Shown here: piece by piece, positions 61,588-64,000 of the stretch
How positions within the stretch are numbered: the stretch's first letter is position 1
Layout: every line of letters begins with the position of its first letter
Assembly (NCBI GenBank): GCA_017515465.1
Contig: JAFWFV010000049.1
Coordinates: 1-64,000, forward strand
Length of the DNA stretch: 64,000 nt
Source: Clostridiales bacterium
GTDB taxonomy: Bacteria > Bacillota > Clostridia > Saccharofermentanales > Saccharofermentanaceae
Direction: 5' to 3'
Made by a program: the position numbers and the translations under genes
Notes under the pieces: generated by a model
The model's input: the letters and a program-made list of their open reading frames with translations, nothing else
The model's database searches: none
What the model was told of the DNA's origin: nothing

Positions 61588-64000
61588 ATGGCAAGAGCTA
61601 ATAACACAGGCAAGCGTAAGGGTATGAGCTATACCCGTTACGGCTACATCTTTATTGCTCCTTTCGTAATTGCTTACTGTATATTCAGTCTCTATCCCTT
61701 GCTTACTACATTCTGGTTTTCCACTGCCAACATGCAGTCCGCAACGGCACAGTTCTGGGGCTTCGGTAACTACGAAGCTTACTACGACCGTTACCTGGAT
61801 CTTACAAAGCTCTATTCTGACAGCTTTGAGCAGGATGTAGGAATCAAGAAGAATGAATACGTTAAGATCAGGAACTACTTCTCTGCACAGGACAAGGCAG
61901 ATACTTACGATCCTCTTAACGAAGAAGGCATTCAGGCAATTATTGCAAACGGAGCCAATTCTCTGGTATCCCAGAGCGCTATCGACGAGCTTCAGCAGGC
62001 TCTTAACAACAAAGACCTTGGTCTTCTTTCACAGAGCAGTGTAGAAGAACTTAAGGCATGGAGATCACAGTATTCTGATATCTCCCTCATAATCTCACAG
62101 AAGGTTTCTTCAATTGCAGGCACAGTTGCAGATATTGCAAATGCCGGTGCATCTGACGATGAGGAAGCAGCAGCTGAGGAAGAGACAGAGGCAGTAACAG
62201 CTGAGTCTATCTATACAGCTGAGAACTACGATACATTCGTAGAATCCCTTTCAAATTCAGACCTTACAGAGGAACAGCAGGCTCTGGTCAATTATCTCGC
62301 AGGACAGACAGGTTATCCTACTCTTCAGGAGTACTTTAATGCTGTTAAGAACGGCGAAGTATCAGTTGAAGATCCCATGTTCTTCTATGTTTTGACAAAT
62401 CTTAACAAGCCTAATGCCGTTACGGCTGCAGGCGAGAGCGTACCTGCTATCTCTGTACCTTTCATTGATACAGTTGAAGAGTACCTTAAGGCAAATGTTT
62501 GGGGCGATCTCGTTAAGTCACTCAATACATTTGACAGCCTCGAGGCATACGGTGACGGATCCAAGGGTCTCCACGAAGATGAGGAGAGTCTCTATGCAGA
62601 TCTCGAAACACTGAACAATGCAGGTATCATCAACATAGTCAAGCTGCAGGTATCCGGCTCCAGTGTTATCGTTTCCAACGATCAGAAGAGCGATGCCAAC
62701 GCACTGGCTATCTACCGTACTTTCATCGACACAGCATACGAAGCTAACGATACTGAGCTCGCTGCTGCTGTACAGATCTCCAAGCTGACCACATATTATG
62801 AGGATCAGGGACGTGTTCTCCTGACAGCTCTCGGAATCTCTGTTGATAAGTACATCTCATTTGACGGCACATTCGATCTTGATAAGTATTTCGCTTTCAA
62901 GAGCGAGGTAGGCCTTACAGACGCACTGAGCTATGACAGATATAAGGAGCTCGATGCTGCACGTAAGGAATCCAACGTTGCAAATGCTCAGAAGAAGCTC
63001 GAAGAAGCTGAGGCAGCAATCCCTGCAGCACAGGCTGCTTATGATGCCATCGGCGGAAACGACACTAATTCCAAAGAGTATAATGCTTTGAGAAAACTCG
63101 AACTCCAGGTTATCTCGTCCAAGGATACTATCAAGGATCCTACAGGTATCCTCGAGAAGGTTGATGCACGTTATGTTTATATCTTCGATGGTCTTAACAA
63201 CTATGCTGAGATATTCACAAACAAGACGAGATTCAACACGATCGTTGGTGCATTCTGGAATACAGCTTTGATGTGGGTCATCGGTTTCATACCTCAGATC
63301 CTCCTGGCTCTCCTCCTGTCTGCATGGTTCACAGATACAAAGCTCCACCTCAAGGGCCTCAGCCTCATGAAGGCGCTCATGTATCTGCCTAACGTTATCA
63401 CCGCTGTTACGGTAGCTATCTTCTTCAGAAGATTGTTCTCCTACTCATCCGGTGGTACGCTCACACCTTCACAGATAATCCTCCATGCTATGGGTATGGA
63501 ACAGGGTTATAACTTCTTTGCCAATGCATGGGCAACAAGACTCATCGTCTGCTTCATCAACTTCTGGATGTGGTACGGCAATACGATGATTGTCTTGATC
63601 GCAGGTATTACATCCATCAGTGAGTCTCTCTACGAGTCAGCTCAGATCGACGGTGCTAACTCATTCCAGACTTACACAAGGATCACGTTGCCTCTCCTGA
63701 GACCTATCGTTCTCTTCACATTGGTTACCTCCCTCATCGGTGGTCTCCAGATGTTCGATATCCCTCAGAACATCAACGTAAACCCTGCACTTGTTAATTT
63801 CAACGGAACAATGATCAAGTCCATCAGGACCGTTCTGATCTACATCAACAACCAGGCATTTGGTATGCAGGATGTTAAGCAGGTTGGTATCGCTGCAGCT
63901 ACATCAGTATTGCTGTTCGTCGTAACCACGATCCTGTCTATCATCATCTTCTACCTCATGAGAGATAAGGATGCTGCCAAGGCCAAGAGAGCTCTTAAGA
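61588..64000 (+). CDS. Sugar ABC transporter permease (MalF/UgpA type) with about 460-residue insertion, runs off the edge
   Basis: The frame is open to the last base, giving at least 804 residues; a normal permease of this class has about 300. Helix 1 is near residues 18-41. Helices from about 548 on have the standard order, with SLMKALMYLPNVITAVTVAIFF and the EAA loop ISESLYESAQIDGANSFQTY near 678-697, so the permease core is intact. Between them lies a hydrophilic, mostly helical, acidic block. A segment FWGFGNYEAYY near 56-66 and FDGLNNYAEIF near 533-543 both look like the usual FxGxxNY motif that follows helix 1, so the insertion sits between them. GGAGAG precedes the ATG. Confidence 0.85.
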   Translation, partial: MARANNTGKRKGMSYTRYGYIFIAPFVIAYCIFSLYPLLTTFWFSTANMQSATAQFWGFGNYEAYYDRYLDLTKLYSDSFEQDVGIKKNEYVKIRNYFSAQDKADTYDPLNEEGIQAIIANGANSLVSQSAIDELQQALNNKDLGLLSQSSVEELKAWRSQYSDISLIISQKVSSIAGTVADIANAGASDDEEAAAEEETEAVTAESIYTAENYDTFVESLSNSDLTEEQQALVNYLAGQTGYPTLQEYFNAVKNGEVSVEDPMFFYVLTNLNKPNAVTAAGESVPAISVPFIDTVEEYLKANVWGDLVKSLNTFDSLEAYGDGSKGLHEDEESLYADLETLNNAGIINIVKLQVSGSSVIVSNDQKSDANALAIYRTFIDTAYEANDTELAAAVQISKLTTYYEDQGRVLLTALGISVDKYISFDGTFDLDKYFAFKSEVGLTDALSYDRYKELDAARKESNVANAQKKLEEAEAAIPAAQAAYDAIGGNDTNSKEYNALRKLELQVISSKDTIKDPTGILEKVDARYVYIFDGLNNYAEIFTNKTRFNTIVGAFWNTALMWVIGFIPQILLALLLSAWFTDTKLHLKGLSLMKALMYLPNVITAVTVAIFFRRLFSYSSGGTLTPSQIILHAMGMEQGYNFFANAWATRLIVCFINFWMWYGNTMIVLIAGITSISESLYESAQIDGANSFQTYTRITLPLLRPIVLFTLVTSLIGGLQMFDIPQNINVNPALVNFNGTMIKSIRTVLIYINNQAFGMQDVKQVGIAAATSVLLFVVTTILSIIIFYLMRDKDAAKAKRALK

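Overview
This window looks like chromosomal DNA of an anaerobic Gram-positive bacterium of the class Clostridia, probably a gut or rumen type. The evidence is a clostridial-style RpoB/RpoC, GatCAB transamidase, a separate FchA and FolD pair, TrkAH, many small Clostridia-type proteins (DUF4250, DUF697 GTPases, a TraX-like protein), AGG/AGA-rich arginine codons, strong GGAGG ribosome sites and a middling G+C content. Genus cannot be fixed from sequence alone. There is no rRNA, tRNA, CRISPR array, insertion sequence or prophage that I can see; about 94% of the window is coding.

Layout. 1-2.6 kb: a LarA-type racemase, then a convergent pair of membrane proteins. 2.6-9.8 kb: a one-direction operon with a TetR regulator behind a 37-bp palindrome, a GT-B-like glycosyltransferase, a MelB-type sugar transporter carrying an extra extracellular domain, a GH36 alpha-galactosidase and a NUDIX hydrolase. 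10-18.4 kb: CarD, UDP-galactopyranose mutase, a secreted foldase-like protein joined to gatCAB, a CBS/CNNM transporter and a HAD phosphatase. 18.4-27.9 kb: a PrsA/SurA-like protein, then rpoB-rpoC standing alone behind a consensus promoter and a long leader. 28-32 kb: an NlpC/P60 hydrolase interrupted by an amber codon, then fchA-folD-rlmD. 32-38 kb: a surface-modification operon (FkbH-type HAD enzyme with a frameshift, acyl carrier protein, VOC protein, MBOAT acyltransferase, ThrH phosphatase) followed by an AT-richer GT-C-like membrane protein. 38-46.7 kb: a TraX-like protein, tandem DUF697 GTPases, DUF4250, gpmI, a possible orphan nuclease gene, a thioesterase-trxB pair and a CAAX protease. 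46.7-57.7 kb: a lipoprotein, aroK-rlmI-surE, a minus-strand operon of two CobW-type metal GTPases with trkA-trkH, dusB with a membrane protein, and a hydroxyacid dehydrogenase. 57.7-64 kb: an orphan CbiG-like protein, a lipoprotein and the start of a sugar ABC importer whose permease has an insertion of about 460 residues and runs off the right edge.

The points most worth checking are the permease insertion, the in-frame UAG inside the catalytic domain of the NlpC/P60 protein, the ACP-MBOAT-FkbH surface system, a FolD that has lost its cyclohydrolase residues next to a stand-alone cyclohydrolase, a natural change at two rifampicin-pocket positions of RpoB, and a CobW-YcgQ domain fusion.
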